NCBI GenBank assembly: GCA_040007395.1
Contig: JBDTVG010000216.1
Coordinates: 1-64,000, forward strand
Reading direction: 5' to 3'
Length of the DNA: 64,000 nt
Source: DATGFK01 sp040007395
GTDB taxonomy: Bacteria > Chloroflexota > Anaerolineae > Aggregatilineales > UBA2796
A program made the position numbers and the translations under genes. Shown here one piece after another: positions 52,101 through 61,339 of the stretch; positions within the stretch are counted from its first letter, which is position 1, and every line of letters begins with the position of its first letter. Below the pieces are notes generated by a model that had not been told where the DNA came from, ran no database searches, and saw only the letters and a program-made list of their open reading frames with translations.

Positions 52101-52739
52101 TTATTTGCCCTTGCTTGATCCTGCCAACGCAGTCGTGACCCCTAGGACAATATATACACTGCCCGCAAAATACTTCTGAGCGCGTAGAAATCGCAGATTC
52201 CCCTTGAGCCAACTACCAAACGTCCCGGCGAGAAGCGCATAAGTACTATCGCTGCAAATGCCCATCGCCACAAAAATAAAACCCAAAAAGAGCGTCTGTC
52301 CAGCAACTGCGCCTTTTGTAGGATCAATAAATTGCGGCAAGAAAGCAAAGAAAAATAACGCTGTTTTGGGATTTAATAGATTGACCAGAAAGCCCTGATA
52401 ATATATGCGCGGCAATTTACGGGGTGCAGGGTCGCTGGCCTGCTGCGATTCTTCCCGCGACAGCAAAGTACGCATTCCCAGATAGACCAGATAGGCCGCA
52501 CCGATGTACTTCACAATTGAAAAAGCCAACGCCGACGACATCAGAATCGCGGAGAGGCCAAGGGTTGCCGCCGCAATGTGGCACAGGGTCGCTGTGGCAA
52601 TGCCCAGCGCTGAGACGAACCCCGCCTGTCGCCCCTGATTGATACTACGGGCTACGATATACAAGACAGAGGGGCCGGGGGTAATCAACAACACAAAAGC
52701 TGCCAGCACAAAAAGCGCAATGGTTGATAAGGCAGGCAT
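52101..52739 (-). CDS. LysE-family translocator
   Basis: A 212-aa membrane protein with about six helices and the LysE/RhtB signature LITPGPSVLYIVARSINQGRQAGFVSALGIATATLCHIAAATLGLSA, then GFLVNLLNPKTALFFFAFLPQFI. It exports amino acids or analogues. The MOSC gene follows 16 bases downstream. Confidence 0.85.
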   Translation of the reverse strand: MPALSTIALFVLAAFVLLITPGPSVLYIVARSINQGRQAGFVSALGIATATLCHIAAATLGLSAILMSSALAFSIVKYIGAAYLVYLGMRTLLSREESQQASDPAPRKLPRIYYQGFLVNLLNPKTALFFFAFLPQFIDPTKGAVAGQTLFLGFIFVAMGICSDSTYALLAGTFGSWLKGNLRFLRAQKYFAGSVYIVLGVTTALAGSSKGK

Positions 52740-52876
52740 AAGATCCTCTTAAAGTTGATCGTGAAATAGAGTACTAGCTTACCTTACGCAGAAGGTGTTT
52801 TTATGCAGTGCAGACCAACACCTTGCCTTAGAATGGTTTGAAATCTCAGAGTACTTGTAATAAAAGATGATTAGAT

Positions 52877-54313
52877 TCAATACGCGCCACTGCCGATCAG
52901 CATATTCGGGATCGTGCGGAGCATAATCTGAATGTCCAAGCCGATAGACCAATTTTCTATATAGTAAATGTCGAGCAAACACTGTTCCTCGAAGGGAACC
53001 TTACTGCGCCCGCTGACTTGCCACAGACTAGTCGCGCCGGGCAGTGTATTCAAGCGCTGGCGATGCCATGGTTCATAGTGCGCTACCTCATCAGGCGTTG
53101 GTGGACGTGGCCCAACCAGACTCATCTCGCCGCGCAGCACGTTGATTAACTGCGGCAGTTCGTCGATACTCGTGCGTCGAATCCACTTGCCCACGCGAGT
53201 AATACGCGGATCTTTTTCCCACTTGGGGCGCTTGGGATCTGCGCCCGTTTGCGCGATCATCTTCTCGCGCAAGTCGTCAGCCCCATCGCCCATTGATCGG
53301 AACTTGTACATTTTGAACTCGCGCCCGTCTTTGCCTACTCGCAGATGCGGAAACAGAATCGGCCCCGGCGAGTCGAGCTTGATTGTAATCGCGACAATCA
53401 ACGCTAGCGGGATACTAATCGGCGCAGAAAGGATGATCAACGCAATGTCGATAATGCGCTTGATCAGATAGCGGGGGTGATCCAGCCGTGTCCCGCCATT
53501 GCGTAAACCGAGCAGCGGAATCCCTTCCAGATTTTCGACAGACACTTGACTCATATTCAACTGGAACAAGTCCGGCACTACTCGTGACGCAATGTGATGA
53601 CGTTCGCAAATATCCATCATATCCATAATCTTCTGGCGGGCGCTCCACGGCAGCGTAATTACCACCAAATCGGCGCAGTGGTCCAGCAGCAGCAGTTCGA
53701 GTTGATCGAGATCGCCTAGCCCACGCACGCGCCCAATATCCACCAAACCACGTTCGGGGCGGTCATCGAGATAGCCGATTGGCACATAGCCGAGATCGGG
53801 TCGCGCAATGAACGCACTTAACACGGTGCGTCCAGCATCGCCCGCGCCAACGACCAAGACACGTTCCACGCCAATACCGTAATTCCGCAGTACATGGCGC
53901 ACACGGCGGTACACAATGCGCGAAAACGACATCAGAATAATGACCAACGCCGTTGCTTGCAGGATCATCAAGCGCGAAAAGACTTGAGGACGCAGCAGGA
54001 AGTTGAGCGCCATCACGACCACTGTCGCATTGGTCGCCCCATTGATAATCGTGTTGACTTCCTCAAACCATGTCCGACCCCGGCGTTCACGGTATAACCC
54101 GGCGACAGGCGAAGTCGAAACCAGCCACAGAGCATAGAGCGCCGCATAAGGCAAGAACGCCTCGAATGCCGCCGCCGCCTTGATGTTCTCGTCTACGGGA
54201 ACCACGATCTGTAGATCGTAGCGCAAGGTATACGCTAAGCGGAAAGCGATAATCACAATCGCCAAGTCAAGGAGGGGCATTACCCGGCGAAATATTAATG
54301 CCCAATCACGCAT
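52877..54313 (-). CDS. Polyprenyl-phosphate sugar-1-phosphate transferase (exopolysaccharide initiation)
   Basis: A 478-aa protein with four N-terminal membrane helices, a Rossmann-like middle (VERVLVVGAGDAGRTVLSAFIARPDLGYVPIGYLDD), another helix (IKRIIDIALIILSAPISIPLALIVAI) and the catalytic domain: SPGPILFPHLRVGKDGREFKMYKFRSM, RRTSIDELPQLINVLRGEMSLVGPRP and LLDIYYIENWSIGLDI. This is the WbaP/CpsE architecture that loads the first sugar phosphate onto a lipid carrier. It lies 4 bases after the glycosyltransferase gene. Confidence 0.9.
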   Translation of the reverse strand: MRDWALIFRRVMPLLDLAIVIIAFRLAYTLRYDLQIVVPVDENIKAAAAFEAFLPYAALYALWLVSTSPVAGLYRERRGRTWFEEVNTIINGATNATVVVMALNFLLRPQVFSRLMILQATALVIILMSFSRIVYRRVRHVLRNYGIGVERVLVVGAGDAGRTVLSAFIARPDLGYVPIGYLDDRPERGLVDIGRVRGLGDLDQLELLLLDHCADLVVITLPWSARQKIMDMMDICERHHIASRVVPDLFQLNMSQVSVENLEGIPLLGLRNGGTRLDHPRYLIKRIIDIALIILSAPISIPLALIVAITIKLDSPGPILFPHLRVGKDGREFKMYKFRSMGDGADDLREKMIAQTGADPKRPKWEKDPRITRVGKWIRRTSIDELPQLINVLRGEMSLVGPRPPTPDEVAHYEPWHRQRLNTLPGATSLWQVSGRSKVPFEEQCLLDIYYIENWSIGLDIQIMLRTIPNMLIGSGAY

Positions 54314-54317
54314 AATA

Positions 54318-55442
54318 CTAATTCTCCAACGCTTTTCGATAGCTAGCTACCGTTTGTTCGGCAGTGTGAGTCCAAGTAAATTGACGGGCGCGAGTTTGGG
54401 CAAGCAATCCCTGTTCAGCCCGCCATGCGCCATCGTGGATGCAGCGGCTTAACCCTGCTGTCCAAGCGGCAGTGTCAGAGGGTGGCAGGCGCAGTCCGGT
54501 ATCCCCAGCGGCTTCCGGCAGTGACGAAACATTCGAGACTAATACAGGTTTGCCACAGGCCATTGCTTCGGTTACAGGCAAGCCCCATCCCTCGAATATT
54601 GACGGGTAGACAAACGCTTCGGCAGCATTATATAGCCACGGCAAATCAGAGTCGGCAACGAATCCCGGCAACTGAACTACCGAAGATAGCTCATATTCGG
54701 CAATTGTGCGATGAATCTCCTCAGTCATCCAGCCTTTGCCCCCAGCAAGCACTAGATGACACGCCGCTTGATCCGCCGTAGGCAGTGCTGCATAAGCCCG
54801 CAGCAGCATCGGCAGATTCTTGCGCGGCTCCAAAGTTCCGACAAAGAGTAAGAAACGCTCCGGTAAGCCCTGTTTGGTGCGCCACGCCGCGACTTCATTG
54901 GCAGGCAACGGGCAAAACCGACCCTCGACTCCCGGCACTGCCAGATCGATTTTATCGCGGGCGACACCGAGCAGCGTTACCAGATCGTCGGCAGTCGATT
55001 GTGAGATCGCGATCACTCGCCGCGCCCGTTGGCATGAGAGTCCAGTCAGTAGTCGCAAATACCAGCGCCGAACACGCGGCAAAAGTTCTGGGTAACGCAT
55101 GAAGGTTAGATCGTAGACAGTCACAACAAACGGTCTGGGCATCACCACTGGCGCAACAAACGCTAATTCGTGGACAAGATCCAGCCCATCAAGTTGGCAG
55201 GGCTGCACGAATTGTTCCCATGCAATACGCTTCAAGGGGCGAGCTGTGCCGAATCGTGAGCGGCGTATGTCCAAACTTGCACGCGGTGGTGGATCGCCTG
55301 CGCCGACAAAGACTCGGTAGTGCCATGCCGGATCAACAGCAGGCAGGTGATCCAGCAGTTGCCAGATATAACCGTGAATCCCAGCGCGGCGGTAGCCTGC
55401 TTTGGGTGAAAGTAAATGTGCGTTTAAGCCAACATGAGCCAT
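54318..55442 (-). CDS. Glycosyltransferase family 4 protein
   Basis: A 374-aa GT-B protein. VTVYDLTFMRYPELLPRVRRWYLRLLTGLSCQRARRVIAISQSTADDL belongs to the N-terminal acceptor half. The donor half has FLLFVGTLEPRKNLPMLLRAYAAL and LYNAAEAFVYPSIFEGWGLPVTEAMACGKPVLVSNVSSLPEAAGDTGL (the E-x7-E motif). It probably extends a surface polysaccharide begun by the adjacent sugar-phosphate transferase. The ATG near 55442 is chosen from two adjacent Mets; an extension to 55502 lacks a ribosome site. Confidence 0.85.
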   Translation of the reverse strand: MAHVGLNAHLLSPKAGYRRAGIHGYIWQLLDHLPAVDPAWHYRVFVGAGDPPPRASLDIRRSRFGTARPLKRIAWEQFVQPCQLDGLDLVHELAFVAPVVMPRPFVVTVYDLTFMRYPELLPRVRRWYLRLLTGLSCQRARRVIAISQSTADDLVTLLGVARDKIDLAVPGVEGRFCPLPANEVAAWRTKQGLPERFLLFVGTLEPRKNLPMLLRAYAALPTADQAACHLVLAGGKGWMTEEIHRTIAEYELSSVVQLPGFVADSDLPWLYNAAEAFVYPSIFEGWGLPVTEAMACGKPVLVSNVSSLPEAAGDTGLRLPPSDTAAWTAGLSRCIHDGAWRAEQGLLAQTRARQFTWTHTAEQTVASYRKALEN

Positions 55443-55565
55443 CATGCCTGTATTATATCGAGAGACAGACATATAGCGACTCCAGGGATGGCAAAGACAC
55501 ATTTGGAATTAGGGGAAATTTCACCAGCGACCACACAGGGTTGTCCCTAACGATATTTTGTAGGA

Positions 55566-55583
55566 GACGGCCTATAGGCCGTC
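55566..55583. repeat. 18-bp perfect palindrome between divergent genes
   Basis: GACGGCCTATAGGCCGTC lies in the 244-base gap between the glycosyltransferase and the DinB-like gene. It could be an operator or a repeat. There is no T-run, so it is not an obvious terminator. Confidence 0.45.
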
Positions 55584-55686
55584 CCACCGCACCGCCTCAA
55601 AAGCGAACATACCATTGAGAATTTCCGAAGTTAGCGCAAAGTCAGTACAATCATTGCGTCCGTCTTTACGCTCTGGAGGCTAATTT

Positions 55687-56124
55687 ATGACGCTGGATCG
55701 ATCCTTTGTGGCACTCAACCGCGCCGCAACCGCACGGATGCGCGATCTTGTTGCCCGACTAACCGATGACGATTATATACACCCTGTTGGCGAACATTGG
55801 ACAGTTGCCGTTGCATTGGCTCACATAGCATTCTGGGAGAGGCGGGTGCAAGCTGTTCTGGATGCTACCGAACAGGCAGGGAAATTTTCAGCACCGACTA
55901 TTGATGTGGTCGTGAACGATATTTCACTGCCGCTGTGGTTAGCTATTCCCCCGCGTGAAGCTGCCCGTATCGCTATCGCCAGCGCCGAAACCCTTGATCA
56001 GCGGTTAGAGTCGTTTTCGCCGGAACTACTTGAGCAAGTTGCTGAATACAATATTCGCTATGTGGAGCGAGGGAGGCATCGCGGCGAACATATGGATGAG
56101 ATTGATCAGGCGTTGAAAGCTTAA
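55687..56124 (+). CDS. DinB/maleylpyruvate-isomerase-like protein
   Basis: A 145-aa four-helix-bundle protein: LDRSFVALNRAATARMRDLVARLTDDDYIHPVGEHWTVAVALAHIAFWERRV gives the helix pair with His for metal binding, and ERGRHRGEHMDEIDQAL supplies the last. DinB-fold proteins are metal-dependent transferases or of unknown function. A CTGGAGG site precedes the ATG. Confidence 0.65.
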   Translation: MTLDRSFVALNRAATARMRDLVARLTDDDYIHPVGEHWTVAVALAHIAFWERRVQAVLDATEQAGKFSAPTIDVVVNDISLPLWLAIPPREAARIAIASAETLDQRLESFSPELLEQVAEYNIRYVERGRHRGEHMDEIDQALKA

Positions 56125-56154
56125 CCTTCACAAGAGACTATCCATATTTATATT

Positions 56155-56231
56155 GTGTACAATATTTGTACAATGTTGATCTAAAATAAATTGTACAAAG
56201 TATTGACACTTGCGCGATGCTTTGCTAGAGT
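56155..56231 (+). promoter_or_regulatory. Carotenoid-operon promoter with three TTGTACAA-like boxes
   Basis: TTGACA (56203-56208) and TAGAGT (56226-56231), separated by 17 bases, form a strong sigma-A promoter. Upstream are GTGTACAA (56155-56162), TTGTACAA (56166-56173) and TTGTACAA (56191-56198), the last almost touching the -35 box. This fits a repressor operator array. MerR-type light sensors (CarA/CarH/LitR) regulate carotenoid genes in other bacteria, but no regulator gene is visible here. The transcript would have a leader of about 150 bases. Confidence 0.65.
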
Positions 56232-56388
56232 CTCTATTATGGTGATAAACACTCGCTGCACTAAGCTCTGAATTTAACAGCGGGATACAATTCCCGGTCG
56301 GGGACCATAAGTTGAAAGGAGACAACGCGGCTTTTACTGTTGGCATCAGTGTTGCAATGAACCAACAAGTTCCGCCGCCATTAGGATT

Positions 56389-57807
56389 ATGGAATATTCA
56401 CGGCGCAAAAAAATTCTCATTGGCGGAGGTGGTATCGCCGGGTTGGCAGCCGGAAAGCGGCTCATCGACGCAGGCTTTGATGTCGAGATCCTCGAAAAGC
56501 GCGATGTTCTCGGCGGTAAGTGGTCGTCGTGGCAAGACAAAGAGGGCGAGTGGATCGAAACTGGGTTGCACGTCTTCTTCGGTGCGTATGAAGAAATCTT
56601 CACCTTGATGAAGGAACTCGGTATTTATGAGCGCATCCTCTGGAAAGAACATGTCCTAACCTACACGTTAGACGAAGGCGAACGCTTCGACTTTCGCACG
56701 GCGAAGTTGCCCAGTCCGCTGCATCTCGTGCCCACGCTTATCAAGAACCGCTATTTTACGTGGCCTCAAAAGCTCTCGCTGGCTCGTAATTTGTATCCGA
56801 TGTTGTTTGGTAGTCAGCAGTATTATGCTGATATGGACAATATGTCTTACCAGCAGTGGCATCTCGGACACGGCATCTCGGATAAACTGCTCAAGAAAAT
56901 GTTTTTACCGTTGAGTCTGGCGCTCAAATTTGTCACACCCAAAGATATTTCTGCCAGAGTAGTACTGGATGTCAGCGGGATCTTCTTGCGCCAGAACGGT
57001 GCCAGCCGCATGGGATTTCTGCAAGGCTCACCCGAAACCCATTTGATGGGGCCACTCGCCCAATATATCAAGGATCGCGGCGGCAAGATCACGACTAACG
57101 CGAAAATTCTATCAGTGGATCTCGATTCGGCGGGAAAGATTGCTGGGTTGTGTGTACAACGTGGCAACGATGCGCCAGAGACAATGACCGCCGACGAGTA
57201 TGTGATGGCGCTGCCAATTCACAACCTGAAACGGTTGATCCCGCCGCAGTGGTTAGACCGTGACTACTTCAAGGGGTTGATGCAAATCGAAGGCGTGCCT
57301 GTCGTCAGCGTGCATCTGTGGGCAGACCGACAGATCAGCTATGTAGACAATATTCTGTTCAGCCCCGATGGCGTGATCCCCGTATACGCGGATATGGCGA
57401 ATACTACGCCGGAATATCGCACCAATGGCAACGGCACAATGGGATCGCGCAAGAGTCGCTTCCAGTTCGTCGTGGCTCCCGCCCACGACCTGATCAACGC
57501 CGACGATGAAACCATTCTCGATCAGGTGTGGGACAGCATTCAGCGTAACTTCCCAGTAACCGCGAAGGATGCCCAGATCGAAAAGTACCATATTGTGCGC
57601 GTGCCTCAAAGCGTTTACTGGCCTAAGCCCGGCATGGATAAGTTCCGTGTGCCGCAAAAAAGCCCAATCGATAACCTATTTTTGGCGGGCGGCTACACTA
57701 TCCAGCGCTTCTACGATAGCATGGAAGGCGCAACTCGCAGCGGGAACCGTGCCGCCGACGCGATCATCGCCAAAGATTGTGGCAAGGTTTGGCAGGTCAC
57801 GCCTTAA
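56389..57807 (+). CDS. Plant/cyanobacterial-type phytoene desaturase-like enzyme
   Basis: A 472-aa FAD-dependent amine-oxidase-fold desaturase. The N-terminal Rossmann motif is ILIGGGGIAGLAAGKRLIDAGFDVEILEKRDVLGGKWSSW. WIETGLHVFFGAYEEIFTLMKELGI and GFLQGSPETHLMGPLAQYI resemble CrtP/PDS rather than CrtI. The C-terminal FAD motif is NLFLAGGYTIQRFYDSMEGATRSGNRAADAI. It would introduce double bases into phytoene (two, if CrtP-like). It heads the carotenoid operon. Whether it alone reaches lycopene is not shown by sequence, and no CrtQ or CrtH is adjacent. Confidence 0.82.
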   Translation: MEYSRRKKILIGGGGIAGLAAGKRLIDAGFDVEILEKRDVLGGKWSSWQDKEGEWIETGLHVFFGAYEEIFTLMKELGIYERILWKEHVLTYTLDEGERFDFRTAKLPSPLHLVPTLIKNRYFTWPQKLSLARNLYPMLFGSQQYYADMDNMSYQQWHLGHGISDKLLKKMFLPLSLALKFVTPKDISARVVLDVSGIFLRQNGASRMGFLQGSPETHLMGPLAQYIKDRGGKITTNAKILSVDLDSAGKIAGLCVQRGNDAPETMTADEYVMALPIHNLKRLIPPQWLDRDYFKGLMQIEGVPVVSVHLWADRQISYVDNILFSPDGVIPVYADMANTTPEYRTNGNGTMGSRKSRFQFVVAPAHDLINADDETILDQVWDSIQRNFPVTAKDAQIEKYHIVRVPQSVYWPKPGMDKFRVPQKSPIDNLFLAGGYTIQRFYDSMEGATRSGNRAADAIIAKDCGKVWQVTP

Positions 57808-57962
57808 ATTTCTCTATACATTTTCCCATAAAGGGGTATGGCGTTAGGCAAATTGGTGAGTTCTTTAGTACAATGCAACTATCAGGATCAGCGAGTCGAT
57901 TAGTGCCGTCCCCCGGAGTTTAGTGTCAACCTGTCTGTAACACTGTCCTGTGGAGCGAGGAA

Positions 57963-58871
57963 ATGCTCGTAACTAGCCCTGACCCGTCGGATAGCCTTCT
58001 GGATGACGCATACCAGCAGGCCGATAGCATCACCAGAGAATATTCCAAGAGTTTCTATCTGGCGACGCGCTTGCTGCCCAAAGCTGAACGTCGGGCGATT
58101 CGTGCCCTATATGGGTTTTGCCGCCAGACCGATAACATTGTAGATGATGAGCACGTCACAGTCTATGAAAATCTCGATTGGTGGCGAGCCGAGGCGAACC
58201 GTCCGTGGCAGCAGCAGCAGATCCCAGTACTGATGGCGTGGGCACACAGCCGCGAGTTTTGGGGCGTACCACAAATTTATGGCGATGAACTGATCGAAGG
58301 CTGCGAACTCGACCTAACCCATACCCGCTACCAGACATGGCAAGAATTGGAACGCTACTGTTATTGTGTCGCCTCGACGGTTGGGTTGATGGCGATGCAC
58401 GTCTTTGGTACGACCACCGGAATCGATTATGAAGATGCCAAACCCTACGCTATCAAACTGGGTGTCGCGCTCCAAATGACGAATATCCTGCGCGATGTTG
58501 GCGAGGATGCCCGTCGGGGACGCATCTACCTTCCTCTGGAAGATCTGGAGCGATTCCACGTTTCTGAGGAAGACATTCTGCGGAGCAAGCTAGACGAATC
58601 CACGATACGGTTGTTGCAATTCGAGATCGAACGCGCCTATCACCTGTATGAGGAAGCATGGCCCGGTATCCGTTTTCTGGCGGAAAAGGCGCGTTTCTCA
58701 GTAGCTGTCGCCGCCGACGTGTACCGCGCTATCCTCGAAAAGATAATTTCCAACGGGTACAATGTCTTTACGCAGCGAGCTTTCCTGACGCGCTCCGAAA
58801 AATTGCGCCGCCTACCTGCCATCTGGGTGCGAATGCAGCGCGGACAATCCAATCCTGCTTTGCACAGCTAG
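57963..58871 (+). CDS. crtB: Phytoene synthase
   Basis: A 302-aa trans-isoprenyl synthase. REYSKSFYLATRLLPKAERRAIRALYGFCRQTDNIVDDEH carries the first Asp-rich motif, and ALQMTNILRDVGEDARRGRIYLPLEDLERF the second (DxxxD). It condenses two geranylgeranyl diphosphates to phytoene. The ATG follows GGAGCGAGGAA. It lies 155 bases after the desaturase, same strand, probably with extra promoter activity in the gap. Confidence 0.92.
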   Translation: MLVTSPDPSDSLLDDAYQQADSITREYSKSFYLATRLLPKAERRAIRALYGFCRQTDNIVDDEHVTVYENLDWWRAEANRPWQQQQIPVLMAWAHSREFWGVPQIYGDELIEGCELDLTHTRYQTWQELERYCYCVASTVGLMAMHVFGTTTGIDYEDAKPYAIKLGVALQMTNILRDVGEDARRGRIYLPLEDLERFHVSEEDILRSKLDESTIRLLQFEIERAYHLYEEAWPGIRFLAEKARFSVAVAADVYRAILEKIISNGYNVFTQRAFLTRSEKLRRLPAIWVRMQRGQSNPALHS

Positions 58872-58904
58872 TCAACATCCTGAGTTTTATTGGTCATGTG
58901 ATTT

Positions 58905-59459
58905 ATGCTCTTAACGTTTGTCCGCCGCTACCGCCCGCATTGGCGCTTGGTCGAATTCGCCCTGTTCATGATGATGATCGGCCCCTTGATTGCGCCCTTT
59001 TTTGCGCGAGTCAACGATCCTATGTTTCAGGCCGTGTCGCGCTTCATCTTCTGGATCGGTGAGGTGATTTGCCCCCAGCCGCAGTACGCCTTTGAATACG
59101 GTGGGCGACCCTACGCAGTATGCTACCGCTGCCTGATGGCGCTGGTCGGCTTGATCATTGCGCGTTGGCTGCACCGACCCGGCGGAGCGTTGGTCAATTG
59201 GCCTTTGAAGAACCGCTTGATCGCATTGGGGTTGAGTCTGCTGTGGCTGCAAATCGATCTACAATTTACAGCGCATGGCATCTGGGAAGCCAGTATCCCA
59301 CTGATGATCGTTCACGGTATTCCCTATGGAGTTAGTGTTGGAGCAGTATGCTACGCGCCATTGGTCGCGCTCGATAGATGGTTAGACAAGTTACAACTGC
59401 ATCAAAAGCAGCAGGCCAATACCGCCGTTCCATCTGAAAGGCTTGCTGTGCAGCGGTGA
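58905..59459 (+). CDS. DUF2085-like membrane protein
   Basis: A 184-aa protein with about four membrane helices and the DUF2085 pattern (ICPQPQYAFEYGGRPYAVCYRCLMALVGLIIAR). The role is unknown. It overlaps the next gene by 4 bases, so it belongs to the operon. Start ATG 58905 has no strong ribosome site. Confidence 0.65.
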   Translation: MLLTFVRRYRPHWRLVEFALFMMMIGPLIAPFFARVNDPMFQAVSRFIFWIGEVICPQPQYAFEYGGRPYAVCYRCLMALVGLIIARWLHRPGGALVNWPLKNRLIALGLSLLWLQIDLQFTAHGIWEASIPLMIVHGIPYGVSVGAVCYAPLVALDRWLDKLQLHQKQQANTAVPSERLAVQR

Positions 59460-60568
59460 CGGATTTGCTCATGATCTTTTTGGCAGCAATGTTAGCAGTC
59501 CCCGCTGCCGTGATTTTTCTCTCGGAACGCAACTATCGCCGTCTGCCTTACCTTCCCAATCTAAACAATATCCCTCTGTCCAGTGTCGAGATCATTGTTC
59601 CAGCGCGTAATGAAAGCGCCAGCATTGAACGATTAGTATGCAGCCTCGTGGCGCTAGACTACCCCTCTGTCCACTTGACCGTGGTTGATGATGGGTCGAG
59701 CGATGATACAGCCCTGAAAGCTAAAGTCGCAGGTGCAGCGGTATTATGTCTGTCGAGCGATCTTCCGCCGGGTTGGACAGGCAAATGCAATGCCTGCGAT
59801 CAGGCGGCGCGGTACAGTGAAGCCGATTGGCTGCTGTTCACCGATGCCGATACTTATCACACTCCCGATAGTTTACGCCGAGTGGTTACTTATGCGGAGC
59901 GCTGCCAACTTGACGCGGTATCGCTGCTGCTGCGTCAGGAGTGTGTCACCTTTTGGGAACGCCTCATTCTACCGATGGCCTATCAAAACTACTTTGCCAC
60001 CTTGAACGCCGATCAACCTGCCTTCAATGGGCAGTATATTTTGATTCGGCGTGCAGTCTACGAAGAATCCGGCGGCTTTGGGGCGGTGCGGGGCCGCGTT
60101 ATGGAGGATGTCGCACTAGCGACTTTACTGGCGGCACAGGGCTATCGCATTAAATTACTCAACGGACATTCGGCAGCTTCGGTGCGGATGTACCGCGATT
60201 TGCCCGCCCTGCTGCGCGGCATGACCAAAACCGCTTTCGTCGCGGCGCGAGATCGCGGTGGATTTGGGTTGCTGTTAGGCGGTGCAGTCCTGCTAGGCGT
60301 ATGTGCTATCCCCGCGTTGATCGTTGGATTGGTGACAGGTTACGCGCCACTGCTATTATGGGGACTCGCCATGATGATCATTACCGCAGTGGGGCTGCCC
60401 TCATGGATGCGGCGTTTTGAGGTCGAACGTTGGTGGTTCTACCCACTCTTGAGCCAGATCGGAGTTTTTATCCTGTTTGGCGTGGGTTTCACTTCGACTT
60501 TTCGGACTATATTAGGGTGGGGCGTGCGTTGGAAAGGCCGTACCATCATCGAGCATCGCACGGCATAG
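59456..60568 (+). CDS. Family 2 glycosyltransferase (CruC-like, carotenoid tailoring candidate)
   Basis: A 370-aa GT-A protein with an N-terminal membrane helix, VEIIVPARNESASIERLVCSLVALDYPSVHLTVVDDGSSDDT, the DxD-type FTDADTYHTPDSL, RQECVTF..GQYILIRRAVYEESGGF and several C-terminal helices. It resembles the CruC/HpnB-type polytopic glycosyltransferases. In this operon it may glycosylate a hydroxylated carotenoid; the acceptor is inferred. Confidence 0.75.
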   Translation: MTDLLMIFLAAMLAVPAAVIFLSERNYRRLPYLPNLNNIPLSSVEIIVPARNESASIERLVCSLVALDYPSVHLTVVDDGSSDDTALKAKVAGAAVLCLSSDLPPGWTGKCNACDQAARYSEADWLLFTDADTYHTPDSLRRVVTYAERCQLDAVSLLLRQECVTFWERLILPMAYQNYFATLNADQPAFNGQYILIRRAVYEESGGFGAVRGRVMEDVALATLLAAQGYRIKLLNGHSAASVRMYRDLPALLRGMTKTAFVAARDRGGFGLLLGGAVLLGVCAIPALIVGLVTGYAPLLLWGLAMMIITAVGLPSWMRRFEVERWWFYPLLSQIGVFILFGVGFTSTFRTILGWGVRWKGRTIIEHRTA

Positions 60569-60590
60569 TCATGGAGATGGAGTACCGATT

Positions 60591-60941
60591 ATGAGTTACA
60601 GTGTGTTCCTGATCTTGTTTGTGTGCCTCCCACTCACAGGGATGTTCTATGTGCTGCGCCGTGCGATTCGGCGCATCCATCTGATCATTTTGCTAGCACT
60701 GGCGGTCATCGCCATTGTCTATACTACACCGTGGGATAACTATCTGGTGGCCTCTGGCGTATGGTACTATGACCCGAAACTCGTCTTCAATATCACCTTG
60801 GGCTATGTGCCACTTGAGGAATATCTATTTTTTATCCTACAATCTTTCCTGACCGGGATCTTCGCATTCTGGCTGTGGCAACGCTTCTATACCGACGACT
60901 TCGCGGAAAGATCCGATCACAAGAAAAATAACGGACTGTAG
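60591..60941 (+). CDS. crtYc: Lycopene cyclase subunit CrtYc
   Basis: A 116-aa protein with three membrane helices and the lycopene-cyclase-domain signature (TPWDNYLVASGVWYYDPKLVFNITLGYVPLEEYLFFILQSFLTG), including PxEE. It pairs with the next gene as a heterodimeric beta-cyclase, the form known from Actinobacteria and some Chloroflexota. Start ATG 60591 follows GGAGATGGAG. Confidence 0.88.
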   Translation: MSYSVFLILFVCLPLTGMFYVLRRAIRRIHLIILLALAVIAIVYTTPWDNYLVASGVWYYDPKLVFNITLGYVPLEEYLFFILQSFLTGIFAFWLWQRFYTDDFAERSDHKKNNGL

Positions 60942-60950
60942 CGCTGCTCT

Positions 60951-61337
60951 ATGGGAAATCTCACGTACCTTTTTCTGATCCTAATCTGGTCACTGCCAAT
61001 CATTGTGATTCAGTGGTTGGTTGGCCCCGATATTCTGCTCAAACGCTGGAAGGTGTTGCTCCCCGGCATTGTGCTTCCGACGTTATATCTGACCGTCGTG
61101 GATGCAATTGCGCTTGGAGCACACACATGGACAATCAACCCTACACAGTCGCTTAATATGTTTATCCCAGTGATACATGTGCCTATCGAGGAAGCGACCT
61201 TCTTTCTCTGCACGAACACTATGATCGTACAGGGCTTGATCTTTTTGTGGTCGCCAGAAATCCGCCAACGGATGCGAGCCTTGATTCTCATGGCGCGGCG
61301 TGGCCCTAAACGGCGTGACAGCGACTCAGGGGAATAG
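60951..61337 (+). CDS. crtYd: Lycopene cyclase subunit CrtYd
   Basis: A 128-aa partner of CrtYc with three helices and the same core: VDAIALGAHTWTINPTQSLNMFIPVIHVPIEEATFFLCTNTMIVQGL, with PxEE. Both subunits are needed to cyclise the ends of lycopene. It lies 9 bases after crtYc and 2 bases before the acyltransferase. Confidence 0.88.
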   Translation: MGNLTYLFLILIWSLPIIVIQWLVGPDILLKRWKVLLPGIVLPTLYLTVVDAIALGAHTWTINPTQSLNMFIPVIHVPIEEATFFLCTNTMIVQGLIFLWSPEIRQRMRALILMARRGPKRRDSDSGE

Positions 61338-61339
61338 CG

